From CAYUQT01 sp964596165 (lineage in GTDB: Bacteria > Planctomycetota > Phycisphaerae > UBA1845 > JAFGLZ01): DNA of 37,662 bases. The position numbers were made by a program, and so were the translations under genes. The notes below the pieces were generated by a model. That model made no database searches. It was given only the letters and a program-made list of their open reading frames with translations, and was not told the origin of the DNA. This document shows positions 1 to 8,267 of this stretch, in pieces. The stretch's first letter is position 1, and each line of letters opens with the position of its first letter. Where the stretch lies: positions 1 through 37,662 of the forward strand of contig CAZQTW010000062.1 of the NCBI GenBank assembly GCA_964596165.1, written 5' to 3'.

Positions 1-36
1 CGGCCTGACGGGCGTGGGGACACGCCCGTCAGGCCG
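1..36. terminator. Perfect 16-bp hairpin with GGGA tetraloop
   Basis: Bases 1-16 are exactly complementary to 21-36, leaving a four-base GGGA loop of the GNRA type. No T-run follows in either direction, so this is not a textbook intrinsic terminator. It could end transcription of a gene left of the window, stabilise a 3' end, or be a REP-like element. Confidence 0.55.
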
Positions 37-104
37 TCCCTTCTCCGTTTCCATAGTTCGCTGTGGGCCTTATGATCATGACGCTCTGGTGCGAGGGCGG
101 ATCG

Positions 105-1376
105 ATGCGGATGGAAGGGTCGGCCGACATAGCGATCATCGGCGGTGGGGCGGCGGGCCTGGCGACGGCCATCTTCGCCGCCCGGCGACTTCCGCATCGC
201 TCAATTGTCGTTGTCGAGGCCACTCGGAAGCCCGGGGCCAAGATCCTTTTGAGCGGCGGCGGACGCTGCAATGTGACCAACGCCGTCGTCGCAGCTTCCG
301 ACTACCGGGGCGGCAGCCCCAACACAATCCGCAAGATTCTCAGCTCGTTCCCTGTGGACAAGACGGTCCAGTTCTTCCGCGGGATCGACGTATCGCTCCA
401 CGAGGAAGAGGCCGGCAAGCTCTTTCCCGACACCAACCGAGCGGCCACGGTCCGCGACGCGTTGCTGCGCGAGGCGGGACGACTGGGTGTTCATATCCTC
501 ATGGGTCACCGCGCATCGCAGGTGAAGCCCGGACCGGCCCGCTTTGAGCTGTCCACTTCCGGGGGCAATCTGAATTCTCACCTGTTGGTTCTGGCAACAG
601 GCGGGCTATCCGTCCCTTCCACCGGCAGCGACGGCAGCGGCTACGGTCTGGCCGAATCACTGGGACACTCGCTTATCCCGACTACGCCGGCGTTGGTCCC
701 GCTCGTACTCGATGGCCACTTCCACACGTCCTTGTCCGGCATCAGTCACGAGGCTGAACTCACGATTCGAATCGAAGGTGCGAAGCCCTTGCGGTTTTGC
801 GGTGCCTTGCTGTGGACTCACTTCGGCCTGAGCGGACCGGTGGTGCTCGATGCCTCGCGGTTCTGGCTCCGTGCGAGGCAGGAGGCCAAACCCGTTTCTG
901 TCTCCCTCAGTTTCCTGCCGGGCGACGACTTCCGTGCCGCCGACAAACGGCTTCTGAAGTTGGCCACAGACCACCCGCGCATGCTGCTGCGCAATGCCCT
1001 GGCGACGCTTCTACCTGCCCAGGTGGCCGGGGCCTTGCTCAAGGACGCGGGCATCCGAAGCGAACTCACCATGATCCAACTGACTCGCGAGCATCGGCGC
1101 TCACTCGTCCACGCCCTGACGGAAAAGACGCTCACCATTCGGGAGAGCCGAGGCTATCCCCACGCCGAGGTGACTGCCGGCGGCGTCCCGCTCGACGAGA
1201 TCGAACCCGGTACGATGGCCTCACGGAAGTGTGCCGGTCTGTTCCTCGTCGGAGAGATGTTGGACGTCGATGGGCGAATCGGCGGCTTCAACTTTCAGTG
1301 GGCCTGGGCGAGCGCCTGGGTCGCGGCGGCGGGGATAGCAGAGGTCTTCTCGGTGCGCGGGGCGGACGGGCGGTAA
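105..1376 (+). CDS. HI0933/YhiN-family FAD-dependent oxidoreductase
   Basis: Predicted cytoplasmic flavoprotein of 423 aa, the usual length for the HI0933/YhiN (BaiN-like) family. The N-terminal Rossmann motif GGGAAGL lies near residues 13-19 and binds the FAD ADP moiety. The family signature GGGRCNVTN follows near residue 50, and the C-terminus carries the typical GGFNFQWAWAS segment that closes the FAD domain. The physiological substrate is not known for most members; some gut homologues reduce bile-acid intermediates, but nothing here supports that role. An in-frame ATG at 63 exists, but the ATG at 105 is preceded by the purine-rich GAGGGCGG and starts just before the Rossmann strand, so it is preferred; ATG 111 is also possible. 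The gene stands alone and is followed by a repeat-like spacer. Confidence 0.9.
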   Translation: MRMEGSADIAIIGGGAAGLATAIFAARRLPHRSIVVVEATRKPGAKILLSGGGRCNVTNAVVAASDYRGGSPNTIRKILSSFPVDKTVQFFRGIDVSLHEEEAGKLFPDTNRAATVRDALLREAGRLGVHILMGHRASQVKPGPARFELSTSGGNLNSHLLVLATGGLSVPSTGSDGSGYGLAESLGHSLIPTTPALVPLVLDGHFHTSLSGISHEAELTIRIEGAKPLRFCGALLWTHFGLSGPVVLDASRFWLRARQEAKPVSVSLSFLPGDDFRAADKRLLKLATDHPRMLLRNALATLLPAQVAGALLKDAGIRSELTMIQLTREHRRSLVHALTEKTLTIRESRGYPHAEVTAGGVPLDEIEPGTMASRKCAGLFLVGEMLDVDGRIGGFNFQWAWASAWVAAAGIAEVFSVRGADGR

Positions 1377-1479
1377 CGCCGTTTTCAGTTTGCCGGTTGC
1401 GTCCGTTGCGCAAGAGGAGAAAGGGGCGGGCAAGATACCCGCGCTCCAATGCAGCAAGAGTCTCCAATCGAAAACGGCG
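1377..1479. repeat. 103-bp element with 10-bp terminal inverted repeats and inner hairpin
   Basis: CGCCGTTTTC at 1377-1386 is perfectly inverted as GAAAACGGCG at 1470-1479. Inside lies a second hairpin, GCGGG (1426-1430) with CCCGC (1438-1442), in the phrase GGGCAAGATACCCGCGC. The element begins immediately after the flavoprotein stop codon. The nested palindromes suggest a REP or MITE-like intergenic element; no clear target-site duplication is visible. The rest of the spacer up to 1588 holds only the start signals of the next gene. Confidence 0.5.
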
Positions 1480-1588
1480 ACGGGATTCCGCTGTCTCTCG
1501 CCGGCCACGGGTCAGAACTTGTCGGCTACGTTTGCCGTTTCGTCGTACCATGCTACGTTGGCAGACCATCATTCAAAGGAGGCTGATC

Positions 1589-3055
1589 GTGAAGGTAGCG
1601 GCTTTCGTACTGTCCTGGGTGTGGACGTGTGTGGTCGGGGCGCAAAGCTGGGCCTCGGGCGCAGCCTCGCCGGACTACCTGGCCGTCGTGAAGGCCTATG
1701 CCGACGCCATGATGGAACACGGCAGGGACGTTTACGGGCCGACTCGGTCGCCCCTCTTTGCCGCCACGCTCGATCGAAAGACGCTGAAGCTGCCGGAAAC
1801 GCCGCCATCGGCGATTCAAGGTATTCGTCCCAACGATCGGACACTGACCGGCGCGAATCCGATGCACGACCTGAACCTCTATCAGGTGTTCTATGCCCTG
1901 ACGAAGGTGACGGGTGACAAGCGTTATGCGGCTGCGGCCGATGAGTCGCTGAAGTGGTTCTTCGACCACTGCCAGAGCTTGGCAACCGGATTGTTCGCCT
2001 GGGGCGAGCACCTGGGGTGGGATTTCAACACCGAAGCCGTGCTGGCCGGGCGGGAGAACCACGAGTTCTACCGCCCGTGGGTGCTTTGGGATCGCTCGTT
2101 CGAACTGTCGCCGGAGGCGTGCCACCGATTTGCCACGGGCCTTTGGGAGCACCAGATCGCCGACCACAAAGAGGGGCTGTTCAGCCGTCATGCCGCCTAC
2201 TCGAAGCACCGTCCGGACACCCGGTCGGAGTTTCCGCGTCATGGCGGGTTCTACATCGCGACATGGGCGGCGGCCTACCAGCACACGAAGGATCCGGAAA
2301 TGCTGAAGGCGATCGCGGTTTTGACGGATTCGTTCGAGCGACGGCGCAACAAGGAGACAGGCGCGATTCCGGCGGCAAGCAAATCCCCCGACCTGTCGTG
2401 GCCGCCGAGTGAGCTTTCGCTTGCCGTCGATCTGTGGGACGGCGCGGCACGGGTGCCGGCGGACCTGGCCGCCAAGATGCGGGCGTGTGCGTCTCGATCC
2501 GACGAGGTCTTTCTGAAACTTCCGCACGATTTGGGCCCGGCGGGCAAAGGGTTTGTTTGGACCGCCTCCGCATCGGATCACAAGGCTGGCAGCCCCGGAG
2601 GCGGTTCAAAACAACGAAGCTACACCGATACATGGGCCACCGGTTACGGAGAGGGTACCGACGCACAGGTGGCCATGCTCTGCCTGTTGCGATTCCAGCA
2701 GGTGAAACTGGACGGCTACCGGCGTTTGGTCCTGGGGGCGGCGGACCGGTACCTGAAGAGCGAACCGAAGGAATCTGTCGTCTTGTATCCCGGCGCGATG
2801 GGCGATGCGATTGCCCTGTTGCTGGCTGCGCACCGATTGACCCGGCAGAACCAGTACATCGACCGCGCCGATGCCTTCGCCAAGAGGTCGATCCAGGTCT
2901 TCTTCAGCGGATCGCCGTTGCCGCGTGCCAGCTCAAAGCATGACCATTACGAAGCAATCACGAGAGCGGACACGTTGGCCATAAAGTTGCTTACTCTGTG
3001 GGCTGCAAGGAACAAGCCGGAGGTGGATCTGGCCACGGTCTATTCGGATCGATGA
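1589..3055 (+). CDS. Secreted alpha-helical toroid-like protein, possible carbohydrate-active enzyme
   Basis: A 488-aa secreted protein. The GTG start at 1589 is chosen because AAAGGAGG at 1575-1582 sits six bases upstream and the product then opens with a clean signal peptide (MKVAAFVLSWVWTCVVGAQS, cleavage near residues 20-24). An upstream ATG at 1550 and a much longer open frame are not supported. The mature part is rich in aromatic-containing helical repeats such as LNLYQVFYALTKVTGDKRY and GFYIATWAAAYQHTKDP, the texture of (alpha/alpha)6 or (alpha/alpha)7 toroids seen in polysaccharide lyases, GH88/105-like hydrolases and N-acylglucosamine epimerases. No catalytic motif was assigned with confidence. 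The next gene, 44 bases downstream on the same strand, is a secreted glycosidase-like protein, so the two probably act on the same glycan outside the cytoplasm. Confidence 0.75.
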   Translation: MKVAAFVLSWVWTCVVGAQSWASGAASPDYLAVVKAYADAMMEHGRDVYGPTRSPLFAATLDRKTLKLPETPPSAIQGIRPNDRTLTGANPMHDLNLYQVFYALTKVTGDKRYAAAADESLKWFFDHCQSLATGLFAWGEHLGWDFNTEAVLAGRENHEFYRPWVLWDRSFELSPEACHRFATGLWEHQIADHKEGLFSRHAAYSKHRPDTRSEFPRHGGFYIATWAAAYQHTKDPEMLKAIAVLTDSFERRRNKETGAIPAASKSPDLSWPPSELSLAVDLWDGAARVPADLAAKMRACASRSDEVFLKLPHDLGPAGKGFVWTASASDHKAGSPGGGSKQRSYTDTWATGYGEGTDAQVAMLCLLRFQQVKLDGYRRLVLGAADRYLKSEPKESVVLYPGAMGDAIALLLAAHRLTRQNQYIDRADAFAKRSIQVFFSGSPLPRASSKHDHYEAITRADTLAIKLLTLWAARNKPEVDLATVYSDR

Positions 3056-3099
3056 AACCACCGGCGATCCGCTGTGAAACGGGTCGGGAGGGCTATGAA

Positions 3100-4482
3100 A
3101 TGATCGTGCGAATGTGTGCCGTCGTGATTTCCGTCGTATCCTCGGCCAGCTATGCCGCTGCTCCCGACGAGTTCGACCGGTACGGCGGCTGGAAAGCGAT
3201 TCGATTCGACGCGAGCGGATTCTTCCGGACCCATTACGACGGCCAACGGTGGTGGCTGGTCACGCCCGAAGGCCACGCGTTCATCTCGATCGGCGTGAAC
3301 AACGTCACCCCCTACGGCGACAACATCCGAGGAACGGGCGTCCAGCCCTATCGGCAGAACGTTCTGGCCAAGTACAAGAGCATCGAGGCGTGGATCCCCG
3401 CGGCGCGCGACCGCCTTCGCCAATGGGGATTCAACACGCTCGGTTGCTGGTCCGGATCGGAGATTCGCGACATGCCGCGAACGGTCGGCCTCAGCTTCTC
3501 CGGCGGAGCCGGCGATTGGATCACCGGCGGACTGCCCGATTTCTTCTCGCCAGGGTTCCAAGCCCATGCCGTCCGGGCGGCGAAGACTTGCCGGACCATG
3601 CGTGACGACCCCTGGCTGATCGGCTACTTCCTGGACAACGAACTGGCCTGGGAGCGCGACTGGCGAGCAGTGCCTAGCCTCTTCGATCGCTATGCCGCTC
3701 TTCGACCGGTTGCGGCCGGCAAACAGGCCTGGGCGCGACTGCTTCAGGATCGGTACAAGACGTGTGGGGCGTTCAATTCGGTCTGGACGCCGTCGATTGA
3801 AAGGTGGGAAGATCTTCGCGGGATCACCCGGCTGCTCCCTCGACAAGGCCAGGCGGAAGCGGCGAGGCGCGATCGCGAGGCCTTCACCCTCGAGGCCGCG
3901 CGGCAATACTTCCAGACATGCGCGCAGGCCATCCGAGCGGTGGACCCGAACCATCTGATCCTTGGCTGCCGGTTTGTGGGTTGGACGGTTCCGCGGGCGG
4001 TGGTGCAGGCGTGCGGTGAATCGTGCGACATCATCTCGATCAACTTCTACGAGTTGGGGGTGATCGGCTGGGCCTATTACGGCTCGGAACGTCCGACGGC
4101 CGATGTGGCCATGGAAGAGCTCGATCATGCGGCATTTCATCGCATCGGCCGCAAACCGTTGATGATTACCGAGTTCAGCTTTCGGTCGATGGACAGCGGT
4201 TTGCCCAACACCTACCCGCCGCCGTTGGCGGTTCAGCCGAATGTCCCAACGCAACGGGCCCGCGCCGATCGTTATGCCCGATACGTCCGACTCTGGATGA
4301 GCCAGCCCTTCTTCGTAGGCTATCATTGGTTCGAATGGGTTGACGAGCCGAGGGAAGGCCGCTTTGACGGCGAGAACGGCAACTACGGGCTCGTCAACAT
4401 CCGCGATGAACCCTACGCCGTCTTCGTGGATACCGTCCGGCGGGTGAACCGCGAGGTGTGGTCGCTGCATTGCGGTCGGTAG
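3100..4482 (+). CDS. Secreted clan GH-A-like glycoside hydrolase
   Basis: A 460-aa protein with a short signal peptide (about residues 1-20, ending SASYAAA). The sequence reads as a TIM-barrel glycosidase: a W-rich substrate-facing start (GQRWWLVTPEGHAFISIG), then GYFLDNELAW near residues 175-184, whose Glu181 fits the clan GH-A acid/base, and MITEFSF near 355-361, whose Glu358 fits the nucleophile at the end of strand 7. The pattern resembles agarase-like and beta-galactosidase-like barrels (GH50/GH42 region), but the exact family and substrate cannot be fixed by eye. The ATG at 3100 has GGGAGGG about seven bases upstream; the open frame reaches further back into the preceding gene without a signal peptide. 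It forms a probable operon with the secreted helical protein just upstream. Confidence 0.8.
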   Translation: MIVRMCAVVISVVSSASYAAAPDEFDRYGGWKAIRFDASGFFRTHYDGQRWWLVTPEGHAFISIGVNNVTPYGDNIRGTGVQPYRQNVLAKYKSIEAWIPAARDRLRQWGFNTLGCWSGSEIRDMPRTVGLSFSGGAGDWITGGLPDFFSPGFQAHAVRAAKTCRTMRDDPWLIGYFLDNELAWERDWRAVPSLFDRYAALRPVAAGKQAWARLLQDRYKTCGAFNSVWTPSIERWEDLRGITRLLPRQGQAEAARRDREAFTLEAARQYFQTCAQAIRAVDPNHLILGCRFVGWTVPRAVVQACGESCDIISINFYELGVIGWAYYGSERPTADVAMEELDHAAFHRIGRKPLMITEFSFRSMDSGLPNTYPPPLAVQPNVPTQRARADRYARYVRLWMSQPFFVGYHWFEWVDEPREGRFDGENGNYGLVNIRDEPYAVFVDTVRRVNREVWSLHCGR

Positions 4483-4629
4483 GCGGCGTCAAGGTTCGTG
4501 AGAGTCTCCGGGAGGCCCGTCGGACCCTGGGGGGCCAATCCGGCCTGCCCAATCCATCATGTTCTCCCGCAGTCAAACCGGCGCACGTATTTGTTGACAG
4601 CCCGTGGCGATTGGATTATGGGAGCGCCT

Positions 4630-6711
4630 ATGTTGCCACTCAAAGCGTCGGCCTCGCTCTCGCCGACGGGCCATTCATGGTCGCTGAGTGATTACGTCGC
4701 CGTCGGGGCAGTGGCTGTTGCCGCCATTGTCGTTTTCGCCAACAGTCTGGGGAACGACTTCGTCTACGACGATCGCCCCATATGCCTCGAAGATACTCGT
4801 ACCCGCGACCTGTCTCACCTTCGTGATATCTTTACCCAGCACTATTGGGCAGGTTCGTCGGTGTTGGGACTCGACCTGAGCGCGGAACGACTCGATCCGA
4901 TCTATCGCCCCGTGACTCTGCTGTCGCTGGCCCTGAATCATGCCGTCACGGGTACCCGTGCCGCGGGCTATCGCGCGGTGAACCTGGTGCTCCACGCGGC
5001 CGTATCCGTGGCGGTCTACGTTCTATGCATGCTTCTCTTGCGTGAACGCAGGGTAGCTTTGATGGCGGCCTTACTCTTCGCTGTCCACCCCGTCCACACC
5101 GAAGCCGTCGTGCCTATCGTCGGTCGGAGCGAGCTCTTGGCGGCCGCCGCCGTGACATGGGGTATGGTCCTCTACATTCAAGACGCCTTGAAGAGTCCCT
5201 CGCGGACCCTCTCAGGGCGATATGCGGCGGCTGTCACCCTGTTTCTGGTGGGCGTTTTCAGCAAGGAGTCGGCGATCACATTCGTCGGCTTGGCGGTTAT
5301 CGTCGACATCTGGTTGAGGGCCCGGGGTGCGGCCGGCGACCGCAGCCCATCGTGGTCTTCTTACCTGCGGAATCGCCTCATTCGACGATACGTGGGGCTC
5401 CTTGCGGTGGCGGCGTTCTTCCTGGCGATCAGGCGACTGGTCGTCGGTCACGTGTTCAGCAGCGCCGGCCTCATCCCACCGACGTTGAACCCGCTTGTTC
5501 TTGCCACCCCGTGGCAGCGGGTGCTGACCTGCCTGGTCGTTCTCGCTATGTACGCGCGCCTTCTCCTCGTTCCACATCCGTTGTCCTATGACTACTCCTC
5601 TGCGGCCGTCGAGGTCCCAACCACGTTGTGGGGCGGGCCCGTCTTGGCGGGAGTCCTGTGTCTTGTCGTCATGATTGCGGCAACAGTCTGCTCATGGCGA
5701 AGAAAGGGTGGACTCGCAATCGCGATCCTGTTCTTCGCCGCAACATACTCCGTGGCGTCGAATCTGGTCTTCAGGATCGGCGTCCTGATGGCCGAACGCC
5801 TGATCTACCTGCCCTCGATCGGGGCGTGCATGGCCTTGGCGGTTGCCTGGGCGGCGTTGTTCTCGTCGTGGTCTAAGGCGGTCTGGGGGATGGGCCTGGG
5901 CAAACGTGTCGTCACGGCGGGCGAGTTCGGCATGATGATCGGCTTCGTCACGGTGGGGGCGATCTACTGCCACCTTACGGTGACGCGCAATTCCGTGTGG
6001 CGCAACAACCGGACACTGTATGAAACCGACGTCAAGACGCAGCCTCGCTCGCACAAGGTCTGGCTGAATCTGGGTTTGCTGTCCCTCGCTTCCGGCGAAC
6101 AGGACAGAGGCATTCAATACCTCAAAGAGGCCGTCCGGCTGGCTCCCCATTCGTATGACGCGCTTGCCCAGTTGGGTTGGCAGTACATCAAGATGGGGCA
6201 GACCGAGGAGGCCCTTCGTTATCTCTCGGAAGCGGGACGATACCGCTGGCCACAGGAGACATTTACCCTGTGGCTTCGGGCGGAACTGCTGCAAAAGGTC
6301 GGCCGGACCGGCGATGCGGCAGCGCTCTATGAGGAGGCGCTCCGGGCGAATCCGGATCATGAGATATCACTCGTGAACCTTGCGGCCATCTACGCCGATC
6401 CGGACTCCGGTGCGTACTACGACTTGAACAAGGCGTACGGTTGCGCCCGGCGGGCGGCCCTGCTACCGGCTCCTCAGCCGCAGTCGCTTGTTGCCCTGGC
6501 CGACGTGTGTGTGAAGCAAGGCAAACGTGAGGAGGCGCGGGCTACGATCGCCCGTGGGTTCAGGCTGCTGGCGGCCTATCGCGAGAAGGCTCGCGAGATG
6601 GGCAAGTTGAACGAGCAGACGCCGATGTACGATCAACTTGAAGCGGTACTCGGGGAGTTGCGGAAGACCGTCGAGGCGACGGGCACCTACCCCACAACCA
6701 TGCCCCGATAA
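4630..6711 (+). CDS. TMTC-like multipass membrane protein with C-terminal TPR repeats
   Basis: A 693-aa membrane protein. The N-terminal two thirds contain about ten hydrophobic segments and the signatures of TMTC-like (DUF1736) proteins: NDFVYDDRP near residue 42, YRPVTLLSLALNH near 92, and HPVHTEAV followed by VGRSELLAA. The acidic pair after the first helix is the usual metal/sugar-phosphate site of GT-C glycosyltransferases. From about residue 470 to the end there are several TPR units (HKVWLNLGLLSLASGEQDRG, YDALAQLGWQYIKMGQTEEA). Eukaryotic TMTCs are protein O-mannosyltransferases; whether bacterial members transfer sugars is unproven. ATG 4630 has GGGAG five bases upstream; ATG 4618 is an alternative. 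A perfect TTGACA lies at 4594-4599, but its -10 partner (TATGGG) is poor. Confidence 0.8.
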   Translation: MLPLKASASLSPTGHSWSLSDYVAVGAVAVAAIVVFANSLGNDFVYDDRPICLEDTRTRDLSHLRDIFTQHYWAGSSVLGLDLSAERLDPIYRPVTLLSLALNHAVTGTRAAGYRAVNLVLHAAVSVAVYVLCMLLLRERRVALMAALLFAVHPVHTEAVVPIVGRSELLAAAAVTWGMVLYIQDALKSPSRTLSGRYAAAVTLFLVGVFSKESAITFVGLAVIVDIWLRARGAAGDRSPSWSSYLRNRLIRRYVGLLAVAAFFLAIRRLVVGHVFSSAGLIPPTLNPLVLATPWQRVLTCLVVLAMYARLLLVPHPLSYDYSSAAVEVPTTLWGGPVLAGVLCLVVMIAATVCSWRRKGGLAIAILFFAATYSVASNLVFRIGVLMAERLIYLPSIGACMALAVAWAALFSSWSKAVWGMGLGKRVVTAGEFGMMIGFVTVGAIYCHLTVTRNSVWRNNRTLYETDVKTQPRSHKVWLNLGLLSLASGEQDRGIQYLKEAVRLAPHSYDALAQLGWQYIKMGQTEEALRYLSEAGRYRWPQETFTLWLRAELLQKVGRTGDAAALYEEALRANPDHEISLVNLAAIYADPDSGAYYDLNKAYGCARRAALLPAPQPQSLVALADVCVKQGKREEARATIARGFRLLAAYREKAREMGKLNEQTPMYDQLEAVLGELRKTVEATGTYPTTMPR

Positions 6712-6748
6712 TCAACGCCGGTCGGATTCCCGCGTTGTCCTACGGCTG

Positions 6749-6771
6749 CGGACGGCAAAACGTTTCGTCCG
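6749..6771. terminator. Hairpin between convergent genes
   Basis: CGGACG at 6749-6754 pairs with CGTCCG at 6766-6771, with an inner AAAC/GTTT match. It lies in the 96-base gap between the TMTC-like gene and the oppositely oriented GNAT gene, where a bidirectional terminator is expected. No T-run is present. Confidence 0.4.
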
Positions 6772-6807
6772 GAGATGCGCGGGCGGTTCCCGTGCTGCGC
6801 CGACCTG

Positions 6808-7713
6808 TCAGGTCAGCTTCTTTTGCATTTGCCAGAAGGCGCGGTTGACCCTGGCACGGACGACGTGCGAATAGAAGGCGACGGGGCCGAGCCAGCCAAT
6901 CTCGCATTCGGCGTAACCTCGGCTCTGCATGTCCGCCAGTGTTCTGAACAACAATGCCGCGCCGATGCCTTTGCCTTGCAGGGCCTCCTCCACGCCGGTG
7001 GGACCAAATCCGCCGGCGAACATGTTGACGTCGTAGGCCGCGAACCCCACAACGGCGTCGTCGCGAAAAGCAAGCCACAGCGGAATCGGGGAGAACTCGA
7101 ATGTCATGTCAACCTCGGCCTCCCAGCCTCCGGGGAACGCCTTCGCCGTCCAGGCTTGAACACGAGGCCGATCCGCGGGTTCGGCCCGGCGGATGTGGAT
7201 GCCGTGCGATCGCATCTTTCGCGCGGCTTGTTCGGCCGGCGCGTCGTAGACTGTGTCCGGGCGAAGGGGCACGATCATGTTTACGACCACGTCACTCCGG
7301 ACGTAGCCTCGGTTCTCCGTCATGCAGAGGGCCTCGGTGTAACGCGGGTCAAGCCCGGGCATGAAATACCCGAGGTCTCCGGTCAACACGGAGATCGTCC
7401 GTGCCCCCTTGGCCTTCAGTGTATCCTCGAGACGCGACAGCATGCGACCGGCCAGTCCCTGCCGGCGGTACTCGTGATCGACGGCGAACAGTCGGATGAA
7501 GCCGATGTCGCCCGTCATTCCGCCGATCATGGCGCCGACGAGCCGATCGCCGTCCAATGCCCCCAACCTGGCCTCCGGATGCATGTGGGGGTATTTCCAG
7601 AGTCGCGTCTGGATCAGCTCGGGCGTGAAGCGGTTGTACTCCAGATCACAATTCCGGTTCATCAGGTCGGTCAGCTCATCAAGCCGATCCGGTGAAATAA
7701 CGTCAATCCGCAT
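6808..7713 (-). CDS. Tandem GNAT-family N-acetyltransferase
   Basis: A 301-aa cytoplasmic protein built from two GNAT folds. The N-terminal domain (about residues 1-150) carries RRQGLAGRMLSRLED, the acetyl-CoA pyrophosphate loop. The C-terminal domain (about 155-301) carries LQGKGIGAALLFRTL, the matching loop of a second copy. Both loops keep the Q/R-x-x-G-x-G/A pattern, so both domains may bind acetyl-CoA. The acceptor substrate cannot be told. ATG at 7713 is preferred because GGAG lies six bases upstream; a GTG at 7725 would add four residues. It is downstream of the small rod-like gene on the same strand, separated by 111 bases containing a hairpin. Confidence 0.88.
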   Translation of the reverse strand: MRIDVISPDRLDELTDLMNRNCDLEYNRFTPELIQTRLWKYPHMHPEARLGALDGDRLVGAMIGGMTGDIGFIRLFAVDHEYRRQGLAGRMLSRLEDTLKAKGARTISVLTGDLGYFMPGLDPRYTEALCMTENRGYVRSDVVVNMIVPLRPDTVYDAPAEQAARKMRSHGIHIRRAEPADRPRVQAWTAKAFPGGWEAEVDMTFEFSPIPLWLAFRDDAVVGFAAYDVNMFAGGFGPTGVEEALQGKGIGAALLFRTLADMQSRGYAECEIGWLGPVAFYSHVVRARVNRAFWQMQKKLT

Positions 7714-7794
7714 GGGGTGCTCCACACAACTGTGCGTTCATGCCTCCGCACGTCCGATTGGCGGCTCCACCGTAGCATGGCGACAAGGGGAGGT

Positions 7795-7811
7795 CCAGGG
7801 GCATGCCCTGG
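7795..7811 (-). terminator. GC-rich hairpin downstream of the rod-like gene
   Basis: CCAGGG (7795-7800) and CCCTGG (7806-7811) form a six-bp hairpin with a five-base loop. It lies 13 bases after the stop codon of the 84-aa gene and before the GNAT gene. No U-tract follows, so terminator function is tentative. Confidence 0.35.
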
Positions 7812-7824
7812 TTCGAGGTGACGC

Positions 7825-8079
7825 TCAGGCGAACGTATCAATGAGTTCGCCCAGCATCTCGTCGACGGTGTGGATGACTTGGGCATTGGCCTCCACGGCC
7901 AATTTGTACACCCTCATCTGGACGAGTTCCGACGAGAGTTCGATCGGGGAGGCCTGCGGATCCGCGGGCGCATCCGAATCTTGTCCGAGGCCATATTCGG
8001 CGATGTTGTGGGCACACTCTTGTATCCCCTGCTCATTTCGCAGGATGCCTCCCATTGCTGCCTGTATGGCCGATAACAT
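7825..8079 (-). CDS. Miniature flagellar rod/hook-like protein (84 aa)
   Basis: Residues 1-28 (MLSAIQAAMGGILRNEQGIQ, then ECAHNIAE) match the N-terminal helix of the flagellar rod/hook family, whose hallmark ends in NIAN. The last 36 residues (LSSELVQMRVYKLAVEANAQ, then VIHTVDEMLGELI) match the C-terminal rod helix (consensus near E-M-V-x-M-I-x-A-Q-x-A-Y-x-A-N-x-K-V-I-x-T-x-D-E-M). The central domain present in FlgB, FlgC, FlgF and FlgG is absent, leaving about 18 linker residues. The two ends would be expected to form a coiled-coil hairpin. ATG 8079 is chosen because homology begins there; the longer frame from 8211 has an unrelated basic N-terminus. The Shine-Dalgarno signal is weak. No other flagellar gene is nearby. 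It could be a stand-alone rod accessory or a structural protein of another export apparatus. Confidence 0.7.
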   Translation of the reverse strand: MLSAIQAAMGGILRNEQGIQECAHNIAEYGLGQDSDAPADPQASPIELSSELVQMRVYKLAVEANAQVIHTVDEMLGELIDTFA

Positions 8080-8267
8080 GTTGAAACCCCGATGCCAAGG
8101 CGCGGCACGGATGCACCGGAACCGAAACCCATCGGAAGCGTACGATTCAATCCTTCGCGGGGCAAATGGTTGCTTCCTTCGTCGGCGGATAAGACATTTT
8201 CGGACGCCCACGCAATCGGTACAATTGCACAGGCTACGCCCCCCCGGTGCGGGGCAGGAGTCCTGCC

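Noticed and set aside
797..1588. Long in-frame upstream extension of the toroid-like gene
   Set aside because: It overlaps the flavoprotein gene in another frame, has an Arg-rich low-complexity translation, and the GTG at 1589 has a strong Shine-Dalgarno and signal peptide.
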